Assembly: GCA_026874595.1 (NCBI GenBank)
Contig: JAPPUL010000085.1
Location: 62,001 to 126,000, forward strand
Length of the DNA stretch: 64,000 bases
Direction: 5' to 3'
Source: Sipunculus nudus
Taxonomy: Eukaryota > Annelida > Sipuncula > Golfingiida > Sipunculidae
In this document: in pieces, positions 16,888-26,177 of the stretch
How positions within the stretch are numbered: position 1 is the first letter of the stretch
How the letters are laid out: each line of letters opens with the position of its first letter
Made by a program: the position numbers and the translations under genes
The notes under the pieces: model-generated
The model's database searches: none
Told to the model about the DNA's origin: nothing
Seen by the model: only the letters and a program-made list of their open reading frames with translations

Positions 16888-18168
16888 ATGTCAAAGAAGA
16901 CTTTATTAATCATAATAATTCCTATAACAGTTTTAATTATTGGAATAGGCCTAAGGATATACCAAAAACTATTTGTTGAGAATACAAAACATAAAGCTTC
17001 ACAAGGAACTAATAGGAAAGTAGATAAAAAGAAAGATAAAAAAAGTGCTTTTAAGGTAATAAAAGTCCAAAAGGTTAAAAAGAGTCATAAACTAATATAT
17101 TACGAAACGCTTTTACCTAAGATACATCTTAAAATATATAGCAAGCATAAAGGCTATGTAGATAGTTTGTCAGCGGATGTTGGAGATCGTGTTTATAGGG
17201 ATAGCACTTTGTTAAATCTTGATGATGTTGATCTTGTAAAAGATAAGTTAGAAAAGGAAGCACAGCTAAAGACCGCTTTATCGGCTATAAAAGAGCAAAG
17301 GGTTTATACAAAGCATAAAAAGATAGTATACGATAGGGCAAAAAGAGCATATGAGAAAAATATAATATCTATTAGCGAGCTTGATGAGGCAAAATACTCT
17401 TATCAGACAGCCAAAACGAAGATAGAAACTCTAAACTATAAGGTAGGCGAGATTCGTGCAAGCTTAGATCGAATAAATAATCAAATATCTTTTATGCATA
17501 TAAAAAGTCCTATAAACGGAATAATATCCAAACGGCTTGTAGAGATAGGAGCTTTAATAAAAGCTAATGAACTTTTGTTTGAGATAATGAATGTAAGCAA
17601 GCTAAAGGTCATAGTACACGTACCACAGAAGGATTTAAAACACATATTGGAAGCAACTAGTTTCAATATACTTAAGGGTACAAGTTTTTACATATACTTA
17701 CCAACGTTAGAAAAGCAAATTCGTGCAAAAGTAAAATTACACTACCCGATGCTTGATAAAACGACTAAAACATTAAACCTAGAGCTTGAAATAGATAATA
17801 AAGGCTTAAATTTAAAACCGGGACTTGAGATACAAGTAATTATCACATCTCCCAATAAAGAGGTGGTTGAGCTATTGCAAGACGATTTATTTTATGATGA
17901 AATAAACAAGATGTATATGGTATTGGAGGTTTTAGATGGGAAAGTATACAAAAGGAAACTTAAGGTTTTGGACACTGGTCTTGCGGGGAAGCTAATAATA
18001 GAAAGTGGCCTTAGAGGCGGGGAAGATAGTCAAATACTTATACCTTATCGCAATGACATAGAAGACGGAAGAAGCTTAGAGTCTATATTTATAGAAAATC
18101 CAGGATCTTTTAAAAGTATTAATGGAGTTAAGGTAGAGCAAGAAAGGGAAGTAGGGAAAGAGGAATAG
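16888..18168 (+). CDS. RND efflux periplasmic adaptor (membrane fusion protein)
   Basis: The adaptor links an inner-membrane RND pump to an outer-membrane channel. The 426-aa protein has an uncleaved N-terminal anchor (LLIIIIPITVLIIGIGL), a Lys-rich spacer and a lipoyl half (GYVDSLSADVGDRVYRDSTLLNLD near residue 90). An alpha-hairpin follows (about 120-200, EKEAQLKTALSAIKEQRVYT ...), then the second lipoyl half with the family signature IKSPINGIISKRLVEIGALI, and beta-barrel domains. Its likely partner pump is encoded 4.9 kb downstream at 23027; the intervening genes look partly inserted. No outer-membrane channel gene is nearby. Confidence 0.88.
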   Translation: MSKKTLLIIIIPITVLIIGIGLRIYQKLFVENTKHKASQGTNRKVDKKKDKKSAFKVIKVQKVKKSHKLIYYETLLPKIHLKIYSKHKGYVDSLSADVGDRVYRDSTLLNLDDVDLVKDKLEKEAQLKTALSAIKEQRVYTKHKKIVYDRAKRAYEKNIISISELDEAKYSYQTAKTKIETLNYKVGEIRASLDRINNQISFMHIKSPINGIISKRLVEIGALIKANELLFEIMNVSKLKVIVHVPQKDLKHILEATSFNILKGTSFYIYLPTLEKQIRAKVKLHYPMLDKTTKTLNLELEIDNKGLNLKPGLEIQVIITSPNKEVVELLQDDLFYDEINKMYMVLEVLDGKVYKRKLKVLDTGLAGKLIIESGLRGGEDSQILIPYRNDIEDGRSLESIFIENPGSFKSINGVKVEQEREVGKEE

Positions 18169-18264
18169 ACGGAGAATAAAAGCAACTAAAATTAGTTATT
18201 ATTAGATTGATTATAAATATTATATTTGGAATTCACAAAGTTTAAAAGGAGGAGGGATAAAAAG

Positions 18265-19266
18265 ATGTCAGATACAATGCTGGTACAGGTAATTGAGAAG
18301 TACGGAGAAGACTCAGAGTTTAAGCTTATAAGGAAAGATCGGCCAAAATGCAAGGCAGGCTATGTCATTATAAAGGTTAAGGCAACAAGTATAAATCCTA
18401 TAGATGTAAAGATAAAGGCTCTTGGCATGCCTGTTATAGCTCCACCATTACCTGCAGTACTACATGGGGATGTATCAGGAGTGATTGAGGAGGTGGGAGA
18501 GGGGGTTAGTGATTTCAAGGTAGGAGATGAAGTATACGGGTGTGCAGGGGGTTGTTATAATGAACCTGGAGCTTTATCAGAGTATATGCCTGCAGACGCA
18601 CGTTTAATAGCGCTAAAGCCAAAGAATTTAAACTTCGTGGAGGCCGCAACATTACCGCTTGTGAGTATAACAACTTATGAATCTTTAATGGATAAGGGTT
18701 TGGAACCTAAAGACAATATATTAATCCATGGAGGTTGTGGTGGGGTTGGACATATAGCGATACAGATGGCAAAGGTATTAGATACAAAGGTATGCACTAC
18801 GGTATCGACAAAGGAGAAGAAAGAGATAGCTTTGTCTCTTGGAGCGGATGAAGTTATAATGTATAAAGAAGAGAATGTTAGAGAATACGTAAGACGCCTT
18901 ACAGGAGGGATGGGATTTACTCTTGTGCTTGATACAGTAGGAGGTGAGAATATAAGTCTTTGTTTTGAAGCGGTAAAGATACGAGGGACGGTGGTAACGA
19001 TAATAGCCCGAGGGACAGTAGCAGATCTTTCGATACTCCATGCAAAAGCAGCGTCATTACACGCAACATTCATGTTATTACCCTTATATACAGGCAAAGG
19101 AAGAGAAGAGCATGGCAAGATTCTACGGCAAGTATCTAAATGGGTTGAAGCTGGACGGATAAAGCCGTTAGTAGACAAAGTATTTAATTTCAACGAAGTA
19201 AATGAAGCTCATAGTTATTTCAAAGAAGGAAAGCATATAGGCAAAGTTGCAATCACTATGGACTAA
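18265..19266 (+). CDS. Quinone oxidoreductase-like zinc-independent MDR dehydrogenase
   Basis: The 333-aa protein is a medium-chain dehydrogenase/reductase. It has a GroES-like N-terminal half (VKATSINPIDVKI, LHGDVSGVIEEVGEGVSDFKVGDEVYGC) and a Rossmann half (NILIHGGCGGVGHIAIQMAK, ALSLGADEVI, LVLDTVGGENI). It lacks the catalytic and structural zinc Cys/His clusters of alcohol dehydrogenases, so it probably uses NADPH on quinones or enals. The ATG at 18265 follows AAAGGAGGAGG by 9 nt and is preferred over an in-frame ATG at 18226. A 14-residue 3'-end relict of a similar gene seems to lie upstream of the RND pump. Confidence 0.88.
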   Translation: MSDTMLVQVIEKYGEDSEFKLIRKDRPKCKAGYVIIKVKATSINPIDVKIKALGMPVIAPPLPAVLHGDVSGVIEEVGEGVSDFKVGDEVYGCAGGCYNEPGALSEYMPADARLIALKPKNLNFVEAATLPLVSITTYESLMDKGLEPKDNILIHGGCGGVGHIAIQMAKVLDTKVCTTVSTKEKKEIALSLGADEVIMYKEENVREYVRRLTGGMGFTLVLDTVGGENISLCFEAVKIRGTVVTIIARGTVADLSILHAKAASLHATFMLLPLYTGKGREEHGKILRQVSKWVEAGRIKPLVDKVFNFNEVNEAHSYFKEGKHIGKVAITMD

Positions 19267-19390
19267 ATAGCTTTATTTGAAATCAAGATAGTGAAGCTTA
19301 TCTACATTATAAAATATCCAATAACCTTAATAGTTACTGTTGTAAGCTCTTTATAAGATATTTTAGATTACAAATAGATTTAACATACTA
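19262..19390 (+). pseudogene. Relict of the first ~40 codons of an RND pump gene
   Basis: Directly after the oxidoreductase stop, the sequence aligns in order with the start of the intact RND gene at 23001-23135. GACTAAATAGCTTTATTT matches GACTATATAGCTTTATTT. GTGAAGCTTAT, ATAAAATATCC and ATAAC match ATGAAACTTAT, ATAAAACATCC and ATAAC. CTTAATAGTTACTGTTGTAA matches CTTAATAGTTATTGTAGTAG. TACAAATAGATTTAA matches TACAAATAGACTTGA. Indels and stops make it non-coding. It is evidence that oxidoreductase and pump genes were once adjacent. Confidence 0.75.
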
Positions 19391-19425
19391 CACTCAAATT
19401 CTATAGTATAGAATATAGTATAGAA

Positions 19426-20607
19426 TTATGATCGATACTCGGCATTAATCTTTATATAATCATAGGATAAATCAGTAGTATACATTGTTTTAGAATGAGT
19501 GCCTATGTTTAAGTCTATCTCTAAATAAAGTTCATAGCTTTTCATATATGATGAGACTTCCTCCTCTATAAAATTAGTCCTCTGTCCGCCTTTAACCAAA
19601 GTAATATTACCCATCTTTATATCAATCTTCTCCTCTATTAACCGGCATCCTGATGCGCCAACTGCATATATAAATCTACCCCAATTAGCATCCTCTCCAA
19701 AAAAAGCAGTCTTTACCAAAAGAGAATTAGATAAATGTGATGCGCATCTAAATGCATCATCGCTCGATAATGCCCCCTTTACTACTATCTCTATAAACTT
19801 AGTTGCACCCTCTCCATCTCGCACAACCTCCTTAGCTAAATCTAAGGATATGTCTCCTAACATTGTCCTAAAGATTCGATAGTCCCCATTAGCCTCAGTA
19901 ATAATATCATTGCCTGCCTCCCCATTTGCAAGCACTATTACACTATCATTTGTACTCATATCTCCATCTACCGATATAGAATTGAAACTATCTACTATAA
20001 CCTCTAATAACGCCGTTTTTAACATCTTCTCGGATATCGATATATCTGTAATGATAAAAACAAGCATTGTTGCCATATTAGGAAATATCATCCCGGAACC
20101 CTTTGCTGTACCATAAATATTAACTGCCTTACCACCAAGTGCAAATTCAAGCGTACTCTCTTTTTCCCTTGTGTCGGTAGTCATTATAGACTTTGCAAAA
20201 TTCTTATGATTAGTAATATTATCCCTAACTAGCTTCGTAAGATCTCCTATCCCTCTCCTAATATTGTCCATAGGGAGATACTCCCCAATTACTCCTGTTG
20301 AAGAACATAAGAAATGTTTACTGCTATAACCAAGCTCAGATGAAAGCATAGTTGTCATTGCATTTGCATCAGCTAAACCTCGTTTACCTGTAAATGAATT
20401 TGCATTGCCGCTATTAACTACTAGTCCATGAATAAAGTTACCTAGCCTCTCTTGGCAAAGCTTTACTGGTGCCGCTTTAATCGCATTCTTTGTGAAAACT
20501 CCTGCGTATTTGCAAGCACTCCTTGAGTAAATTATACCTATATCTTCTTCTTTACCCTTCTTTATCCCACATGATGTCCCGTTTAAAATAAATCCCTTTG
20601 GAAGCAT
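19426..20607 (-). CDS. argJ: ArgJ, ornithine acetyltransferase / glutamate N-acetyltransferase
   Basis: ArgJ recycles the acetyl group from N-acetylornithine to glutamate in arginine synthesis and, in bifunctional forms, also uses acetyl-CoA. Present are GFILNGTSCGIKK, GVFTKN, VVNSGNANSFTG and the self-cleavage/nucleophile block GSGMIFPNMATMLVFIITD, where the precursor is cut before Thr. Also present are NSISVDGDMSTNDSV, GEGATKF and the C-terminal DLSYDYIKINAEY. The ATG at 20607 is chosen because GGAG lies 10 nt upstream; a GTG six codons earlier is possible. No other arg gene is nearby, and the gene lies inside a block bounded by decayed direct repeats. Confidence 0.93.
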   Translation of the reverse strand: MLPKGFILNGTSCGIKKGKEEDIGIIYSRSACKYAGVFTKNAIKAAPVKLCQERLGNFIHGLVVNSGNANSFTGKRGLADANAMTTMLSSELGYSSKHFLCSSTGVIGEYLPMDNIRRGIGDLTKLVRDNITNHKNFAKSIMTTDTREKESTLEFALGGKAVNIYGTAKGSGMIFPNMATMLVFIITDISISEKMLKTALLEVIVDSFNSISVDGDMSTNDSVIVLANGEAGNDIITEANGDYRIFRTMLGDISLDLAKEVVRDGEGATKFIEIVVKGALSSDDAFRCASHLSNSLLVKTAFFGEDANWGRFIYAVGASGCRLIEEKIDIKMGNITLVKGGQRTNFIEEEVSSYMKSYELYLEIDLNIGTHSKTMYTTDLSYDYIKINAEYRS

Positions 20608-20625
20608 ACTTCTTTTACTCCACAA

Positions 20626-20890
20626 TAATTATTAATGCAAACTCAAGCATACACACTCTCATACAAACCTTTTTAACTTTACTATTAGCATCTAAGCAAG
20701 GTAAAATAATATAAATTTAGCTCAAAAAGCAACATATTACCTTTTAGGAGTACCCTTTCTTTTAGCTTTAAGAGATTGTTTTAGAATGATTATTTAAAAA
20801 ACTAGAGTAATTAATTGATATATAACAACAATTAACTTTACTAAATCTTTTATTATTGACAATATTTAACTTAAATTATATCATTAACTT
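20626..20890. other. Divergent region between argJ and the NERD-helicase gene
   Basis: This AT-rich 265-bp region contains the helicase promoter (20856-20884) and presumably the argJ promoter. No other gene was seen. Confidence 0.6.
20856..20884 (+). promoter_or_regulatory. Strong sigma-70-type promoter, apparently leaderless
   Basis: TTGACA (20856-20861), a 17-nt spacer and TATCAT (20879-20884). Transcription would start about 20891, which is the ATG of the helicase gene itself; no Shine-Dalgarno exists before either candidate ATG (20891 or 20900). Confidence 0.6.
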
Positions 20891-22789
20891 ATGGCAAAAA
20901 TGTACCCCCAAACCCTTCCCAAATCATACGATATTTCATATGCAGAACAAACATTATTTCAAGCTATGAAAATGCAATTAAACAATAGTTTTAATGTTTA
21001 TCACTCTTTTCATTGGTCTGAAGCTCGTAACACCTCAAGAGAAATTGACTTTATCATTTTGCATCCTGATAAAGGGTTTTTAGTTTTAGAAGTAAAAGGT
21101 GGATTAATCTCAATTCACAATGACCAATGGTTTTCGGAAAATAAAAATGGAGTACATAAAATAAATGACCCCTTCAATCAGGCAAGACGCAATATGTTCC
21201 TTTTACTAGACTTTTTTGAAAAACGTACAGATTCTAGCTTTCCTGGAATTGCCTCATATGGAGTTTGTTTTCCCGATTCTAAATATGTACCAGATTACAT
21301 GCATCCTGCAATGACTCAAGAAAATATACTTTTTAATCATCATTTAGATGAGATAGAAGATTGGATTAATAGACTTTACGAAAATACCTATTCTAAAGGC
21401 AACAAGTCCATGAATCCTAAAATCATGCAAGAGTTTCATAATATGCTAAAACCTTCACTGCAAATCCCTCTTTCAATTCGTTCAGCGCTGCGCCAACAGC
21501 AAAAAGAATTAAAACAAATCGATTTTTTTCAAGATTATATTTTAGACATCTTTGAAGATAAAAATAGAGTTGCAATTCAAGGGTCAGCCGGAACAGGCAA
21601 AACATGGATTGCTATGAAAAAAGTAAAGAAACTAATTGAACAGGGAAAGAACTGTCTCTTTTTATGTTACAATAGCTTGTTAAGCCAATACCTAAAAAAC
21701 TTAGCCACGAAGGATATTGAAAAGATTGAAGGTGAAAAAGGACAACTTGATATTTATACTTTTCATGCATTCTCAAATCATATTTTTGAAGATTATATAG
21801 AGTCTACTATTAGCCAAAATGATAAGCAGAAAAATTTATTCTTTGAATTAATAAAAAAACTCTTTCCTAACAATGATATAAATTCAGTAAACGGTTTTAT
21901 TAGAGTTCTTTCTTCTAATCCAGATTTTAAAGATAATGTTGTGAGAAGGGTTTTACAGGAGGGAAAAGATTTGGATATTAGGATTATTAATCTCCTTGAT
22001 GCTTTATTAACTGAAAGTACTGGATATGAAAGTACTGGATATGAAGAAGGATATTTTAATTTTAATGTTCCGATGGCTTTGTTAACGCTTCTTGAAGATA
22101 ATTCATATTTGGTTGAAAAGTATGATGCTATAATAATTGATGAGGGACAGGATTTTAAAAAAACTTGGTGTGATTGCCTTGCACATTTTTTAGAGAATAA
22201 ACGAAAACGGATTGTATATATATTTTATGACGATAACCAAAATATTTTCATGAAGAGAAAGCACCTGCCAATTATAGATTTAATTTCAAAATATAATGTA
22301 AATCCCTATCTTTATAAGCTTCGGAAAAATATCAGGAATACAAAAAGTATTTATGATTATGCCTCTGCAAAAACAGACCTTGGCAAAACCGCTAATGCCT
22401 TAAATGTTGAAGGGATAAAGCCTTATGTTTTTAAGGTAGAATCAGCAATTGGGGTTAGGAAAGAGGTTGGAAAGATTGTTACAGACTTAATAAATGGACA
22501 TCAAATTGAAAATGGTGATATTGTTGTACTTACAGATTGCTCAATCTCAAAATCTGTTTTCAAAGAAAATAAAGAAATTGGTAACTTTAGGCTTATTGAA
22601 AAAGGGAAAGGGACATCGAGAAATTTCATTCGCTTATATTCTATTCGTAGGTTTAAGGGGCTTGAATCTGATATAATTATACTTGTTTTGCATGCATCTG
22701 ATATGGAATTAGAAAATCGGAATGAACTTTTGTATGTTGGTTATACGCGAGCGAAATTTTTGCTTTACGTAGTTGAACTTACCATGTAG
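20891..22789 (+). CDS. NERD-domain protein fused to UvrD/Rep-type superfamily 1 helicase
   Basis: The 632-aa protein begins with a NERD (nuclease-related) domain of about 120 residues: E(20)QTLFQAM, REIDFIILHPDKGFLVLEVKGG and the later QARRN. This is the E...D...ExK arrangement of the PD-(D/E)xK fold. The helicase part has Walker A AIQGSAGTGKTWIA, Walker B YDAIIIDEGQDF, a motif IV/V region (LRKNIRNTKSIYDYA, RRFKGLESDIIIL) and motif VI LLYVGYTRAKFLLYVV. Such fusions occur in DNA repair and in some defence islands; no partner defence gene is adjacent. A 15-bp direct repeat encodes ESTGY twice near residue 375. It lies in the block bounded by decayed direct repeats. Confidence 0.85.
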   Translation: MAKMYPQTLPKSYDISYAEQTLFQAMKMQLNNSFNVYHSFHWSEARNTSREIDFIILHPDKGFLVLEVKGGLISIHNDQWFSENKNGVHKINDPFNQARRNMFLLLDFFEKRTDSSFPGIASYGVCFPDSKYVPDYMHPAMTQENILFNHHLDEIEDWINRLYENTYSKGNKSMNPKIMQEFHNMLKPSLQIPLSIRSALRQQQKELKQIDFFQDYILDIFEDKNRVAIQGSAGTGKTWIAMKKVKKLIEQGKNCLFLCYNSLLSQYLKNLATKDIEKIEGEKGQLDIYTFHAFSNHIFEDYIESTISQNDKQKNLFFELIKKLFPNNDINSVNGFIRVLSSNPDFKDNVVRRVLQEGKDLDIRIINLLDALLTESTGYESTGYEEGYFNFNVPMALLTLLEDNSYLVEKYDAIIIDEGQDFKKTWCDCLAHFLENKRKRIVYIFYDDNQNIFMKRKHLPIIDLISKYNVNPYLYKLRKNIRNTKSIYDYASAKTDLGKTANALNVEGIKPYVFKVESAIGVRKEVGKIVTDLINGHQIENGDIVVLTDCSISKSVFKENKEIGNFRLIEKGKGTSRNFIRLYSIRRFKGLESDIIILVLHASDMELENRNELLYVGYTRAKFLLYVVELTM

Positions 22790-22839
22790 AAAGTGCTTCT
22801 ACCTATGTTTATAAAATTAATAATGTACTTATGTTGGTC

Positions 22840-22868
22840 TGCTTTAAGTCTGCTTTAAGTCTGCTTTA
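22840..22868. repeat. 11-bp tandem repeat (GTCTGCTTTAA), nearly three units
   Basis: Three units lie between the helicase stop and the pump promoter. Confidence 0.85.
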
Positions 22869-22917
22869 AAGAGGACTCATTTTGCTTAAGTTCTTTTTTT
22901 TGTGCAATATTAATATT

Positions 22918-22946
22918 TTGACAAATACAACAAAGACTAATATATT
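22918..22946 (+). promoter_or_regulatory. Sigma-70-type promoter of the RND pump gene
   Basis: TTGACA (22918-22923), exactly 17 nt, and TATATT (22941-22946). The leader to the ATG at 23027 would be about 75 nt. It overlaps the presumed relict of an oxidoreductase 3' end. Confidence 0.6.
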
Positions 22947-22999
22947 ATGATTCATAAAGCTTATACAGTAACAGGAGAAGTGGCAATAAGCTTTGACTA
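22946..22999 (+). pseudogene. Relict of the 3' end of an MDR oxidoreductase gene
   Basis: The frame reads IHKAYTVTGEVAISFD, comparable to the end of the intact oxidoreductase (EAHSYF...GKVAITMD). It sits just upstream of the RND gene, mirroring the intact oxidoreductase followed by an RND relict at 19262. The match is short, so confidence is modest. Confidence 0.45.
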
Positions 23000-23026
23000 T
23001 ATAGCTTTATTTACTATAATAGATTT

Positions 23027-26000
23027 ATGAAACTTATATCTTACACTATAAAACATCCTATAACAATATCTATGATAGCCTTAATAGTTATTGTAGTAGG
23101 GCTTGTAAGCTATCTTAGCTTACAAATAGACTTGATGCCAGATATATCCTTCCCTATAATAACAATCCAAACAGACTATGAAGGGGCAACGCCTAACGAA
23201 ATTGAGACTTTAATAACAAAAAGAATAGAAGAGACTGTATCCGGCATCGAAAACATAGACAGACTAAGCTCCTACTCCTACGAAGGCAGGTCTTTAGTTA
23301 GAATATATTTCAAATGGGGCCTTGACTTAGATGAAGTTGCAAGCGACATACGAGATCGTTTGTCTCGAGTTAGATCTAGATTGCCTGAAGATGCAAACGA
23401 TCCTATACTACTTAAATTTGACATAAACGCAATACCAATAATGTGGATAGGGGTTCAGGGGGATTTAAGTTATAAAGATTTAAAACATTACACAGAGAAA
23501 AATATAAAAAACAGTTTTGAGAGGATAAAAGGAGTTGCACAGGCACAAGTATCAGGAGGGCTTGAACGTGAGATACATATAAACCTTAACTATGAGCTTT
23601 TACAGACTCAAGATATATCATTTGGACAGGTAATAAAAGCGATTCAAAATGAAAACCAAGATATAACGATAGGCGAGATAGAAAAGCCGACAAAGCGTTA
23701 TTTAATAAGGACTCCTGGCAAATTCAAAAGTATAGACGAGATAAAGGAGGTGGTAGTAAAGCGAGTAAATAATACTAATGTGCTTATAGGGGATATAGGG
23801 AATGTATACGACAGTTTTAAAGAGATAAAGACATTTGTTAGAGTAAACGGAGAAAACGCAGTACTTTTAAGGATAATAAAACAATCGGATGCAAACACGG
23901 TACAAACGGCAGCAAATATATTAAAAGAACTTGAGAAACTAAATGAAAGTCCCTCAATGAAGCAAAGAGGAGTTAGTCTAAAAGTAACAAGAGACACATC
24001 AGTCTATATAAAAAGGTCAATAAACAATGTACGTCTTGCATTAATATACGGAGGGTTTATAGCTTTAACGGTACTTCTTATCTTCATAAGGAAAGTGCGA
24101 GCGACTTTAATAATTGCAATAGCAATGGTACTCTCAACGATAAGTACCTTTATATTGATGAGGAGCTTTGATCTTACTTTAAATATAATGACATTTGGTG
24201 GACTTGCACTTGGCATCGGGATGTTGGTAGACAATAGCGTTGTGGTGATTGAAAATATAGTAAGACACAAAGACATAAGCGGAAAAGAAGCAGGTTATAC
24301 AGGTACTAAAGAAGTTATAAAGGCCATAACAACCTCAACAGTAACGACTTTGGTAGTATTTATGCCTCTGTTTTTTTTAGAAGGAATAAGCGGCATAATG
24401 TTTGGTCAACTTGCGCTTATGGTAAGCTTTGCACTACTTGGCTCGCTAATAACCTCTATAACACTAATACCTGCCTACTCAAACTATATACTATATTCTA
24501 AAGACACAAAAGATAATTCTTATAATGCAAATATTAATATCCTAAAAACCCTTAATCTTAAGATGGAAGCTCTTCTTAAGAGGCTTTCAAATGGGTATAG
24601 AAAGGCTCTTTATATAATACTTGAGAATAAGATAAAATGTGTATCAGTTTTTGTATTCTTTCTTTTAGTAGGCTTATTTTTGCTACGTTTTATGGGCTTT
24701 AATTTTATGGCTCAGACGGACGAAGGTGAGATTAGGCTAAATGGGGACATGGTAGTTGGAACGAACATAGAGACAACAAATGCTAGATTTAAGGCTATAG
24801 AAAAGCTTTTGAAAGACAATTTTGGCAATGAAATAGATGTAATATATACAAGGATAGGGCAATCAGGCTGGAGGCGACCACAGGAGCATTCTGGATATAG
24901 TAATATATACCTAAAGGGCCTTGAGAATAGAAGCAAGAGTTCAAAAGACTTATCACTTGACATCTCAAAACTTATAACTAGTAAGATAAAAGATATAAGA
25001 CTACGTGTAAGGCCCTCAAACTTCTTTTTATTCAGATACATGCGAGGAGCCGAGGATAGGATAGAATTACAAGTACTTGGCCATGAGACTGAAGCTAATA
25101 GTCAACTTGCGGATTTAATAATAAAAGAATTAAAAGATATAGAAGGGATAACCTACTTAAAAAAGTCGCTTGACAGGAGTGAGCCGCAATATGCCTTGCG
25201 AATAGACAGAAGGAAGGCAAAAGAATTTGGAATATCCTTACGGGAGGCGGGGGAGTTTTTACAAAATGCAACACTTGGGAATGTAGTAAGCTATTATAGT
25301 GATGGTGAGGATGAGTATCCAATTAGGGTTAGGATAGCGCCTGAGGAAATAAGAAATATTGATGCAATAGAAAATCTTAAATACCCAATAAATGATAAAA
25401 AGATACACATGAAAAACCTAATAACAGACATAAGGGAGGAGAAAGCTCCAAGCGTGATAGAGCGCCTAAACCAGCAAAGGGTCATATATATTCAAGGTGG
25501 TATTGGCAATCGCGATACAAATCATATATTAAACGATATAAAAAAAGTAATGGAAAGGGTAACAATACCAAAAGATACATCCATACATTATGGCGGAGTA
25601 TTTGAGGAACAAGAAAAGGCACTAACAGAACTTATGCTTGGAATAATTATGGCATTTGCTCTTGTTTATATGGTAATGGCAGGGCAATTTGAATCATTTA
25701 AGGCTCCATTCGTTATAATATTCACAGTACCGTTTTCATTTACCGGAGTCATACTTATGTTCTTTTTACTAAACTATTCGTTTGATGTACAAAGCCTTAT
25801 AGGTGCTATAATGCTGACTGGAATAGTTGTTAATAATGCTATTGTTCTAGTTGATTTTATAGAGCGTGAAAGAATTAAAGAAGAAAATAAAAGTAAAGAC
25901 CTAAAAGAAATAATAATATACGCAGGAGAAAAGCGTCTTAGGCCAATATTAATAACCAGTTTATCTACTATACTTGCACTAATTCCACTTGCAATTGGCC

Positions 26001-26137
26001 TTGGAGAGGGTAGCGAAACTCAAATACCTATAGCTCTTACGGTAATTGGAGGACTTAGCTATTCTATCTTTGTATCCCTTTTGCTAATCCCATGTATTTA
26101 TTTTATAATATTTAAAAACGTTAAAAATAAAATATAA
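23027..26137 (+). CDS. RND multidrug efflux pump, HAE1/AcrB-like
   Basis: The 1036-aa protein is a full-length inner-membrane proton-driven exporter. Seen features are TM1 (MISMIALIVIVVGLVSYL), the porter domains (YEGATPNEIETLITKRIEETVSGIENI) and TM2-TM6 with the GLALGIGMLVDNSVVVIENI signature carrying the proton-relay Asp. In the second half, TGIVVNNAIVLVDFI and the RPILITSLSTILALIPLAIG block are typical. The product would trimerise and work with the adaptor encoded at 16888. Substrate unknown; sequence places it with the HAE1/AcrB group rather than CzcA. No ribosome site is obvious. Its 5' region is duplicated in decayed form at 19262. Confidence 0.92.
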   Translation: MKLISYTIKHPITISMIALIVIVVGLVSYLSLQIDLMPDISFPIITIQTDYEGATPNEIETLITKRIEETVSGIENIDRLSSYSYEGRSLVRIYFKWGLDLDEVASDIRDRLSRVRSRLPEDANDPILLKFDINAIPIMWIGVQGDLSYKDLKHYTEKNIKNSFERIKGVAQAQVSGGLEREIHINLNYELLQTQDISFGQVIKAIQNENQDITIGEIEKPTKRYLIRTPGKFKSIDEIKEVVVKRVNNTNVLIGDIGNVYDSFKEIKTFVRVNGENAVLLRIIKQSDANTVQTAANILKELEKLNESPSMKQRGVSLKVTRDTSVYIKRSINNVRLALIYGGFIALTVLLIFIRKVRATLIIAIAMVLSTISTFILMRSFDLTLNIMTFGGLALGIGMLVDNSVVVIENIVRHKDISGKEAGYTGTKEVIKAITTSTVTTLVVFMPLFFLEGISGIMFGQLALMVSFALLGSLITSITLIPAYSNYILYSKDTKDNSYNANINILKTLNLKMEALLKRLSNGYRKALYIILENKIKCVSVFVFFLLVGLFLLRFMGFNFMAQTDEGEIRLNGDMVVGTNIETTNARFKAIEKLLKDNFGNEIDVIYTRIGQSGWRRPQEHSGYSNIYLKGLENRSKSSKDLSLDISKLITSKIKDIRLRVRPSNFFLFRYMRGAEDRIELQVLGHETEANSQLADLIIKELKDIEGITYLKKSLDRSEPQYALRIDRRKAKEFGISLREAGEFLQNATLGNVVSYYSDGEDEYPIRVRIAPEEIRNIDAIENLKYPINDKKIHMKNLITDIREEKAPSVIERLNQQRVIYIQGGIGNRDTNHILNDIKKVMERVTIPKDTSIHYGGVFEEQEKALTELMLGIIMAFALVYMVMAGQFESFKAPFVIIFTVPFSFTGVILMFFLLNYSFDVQSLIGAIMLTGIVVNNAIVLVDFIERERIKEENKSKDLKEIIIYAGEKRLRPILITSLSTILALIPLAIGLGEGSETQIPIALTVIGGLSYSIFVSLLLIPCIYFIIFKNVKNKI

Positions 26138-26177
26138 TTAAGCTTATATTTTATATTGTCTTAATAAGGATATACTT

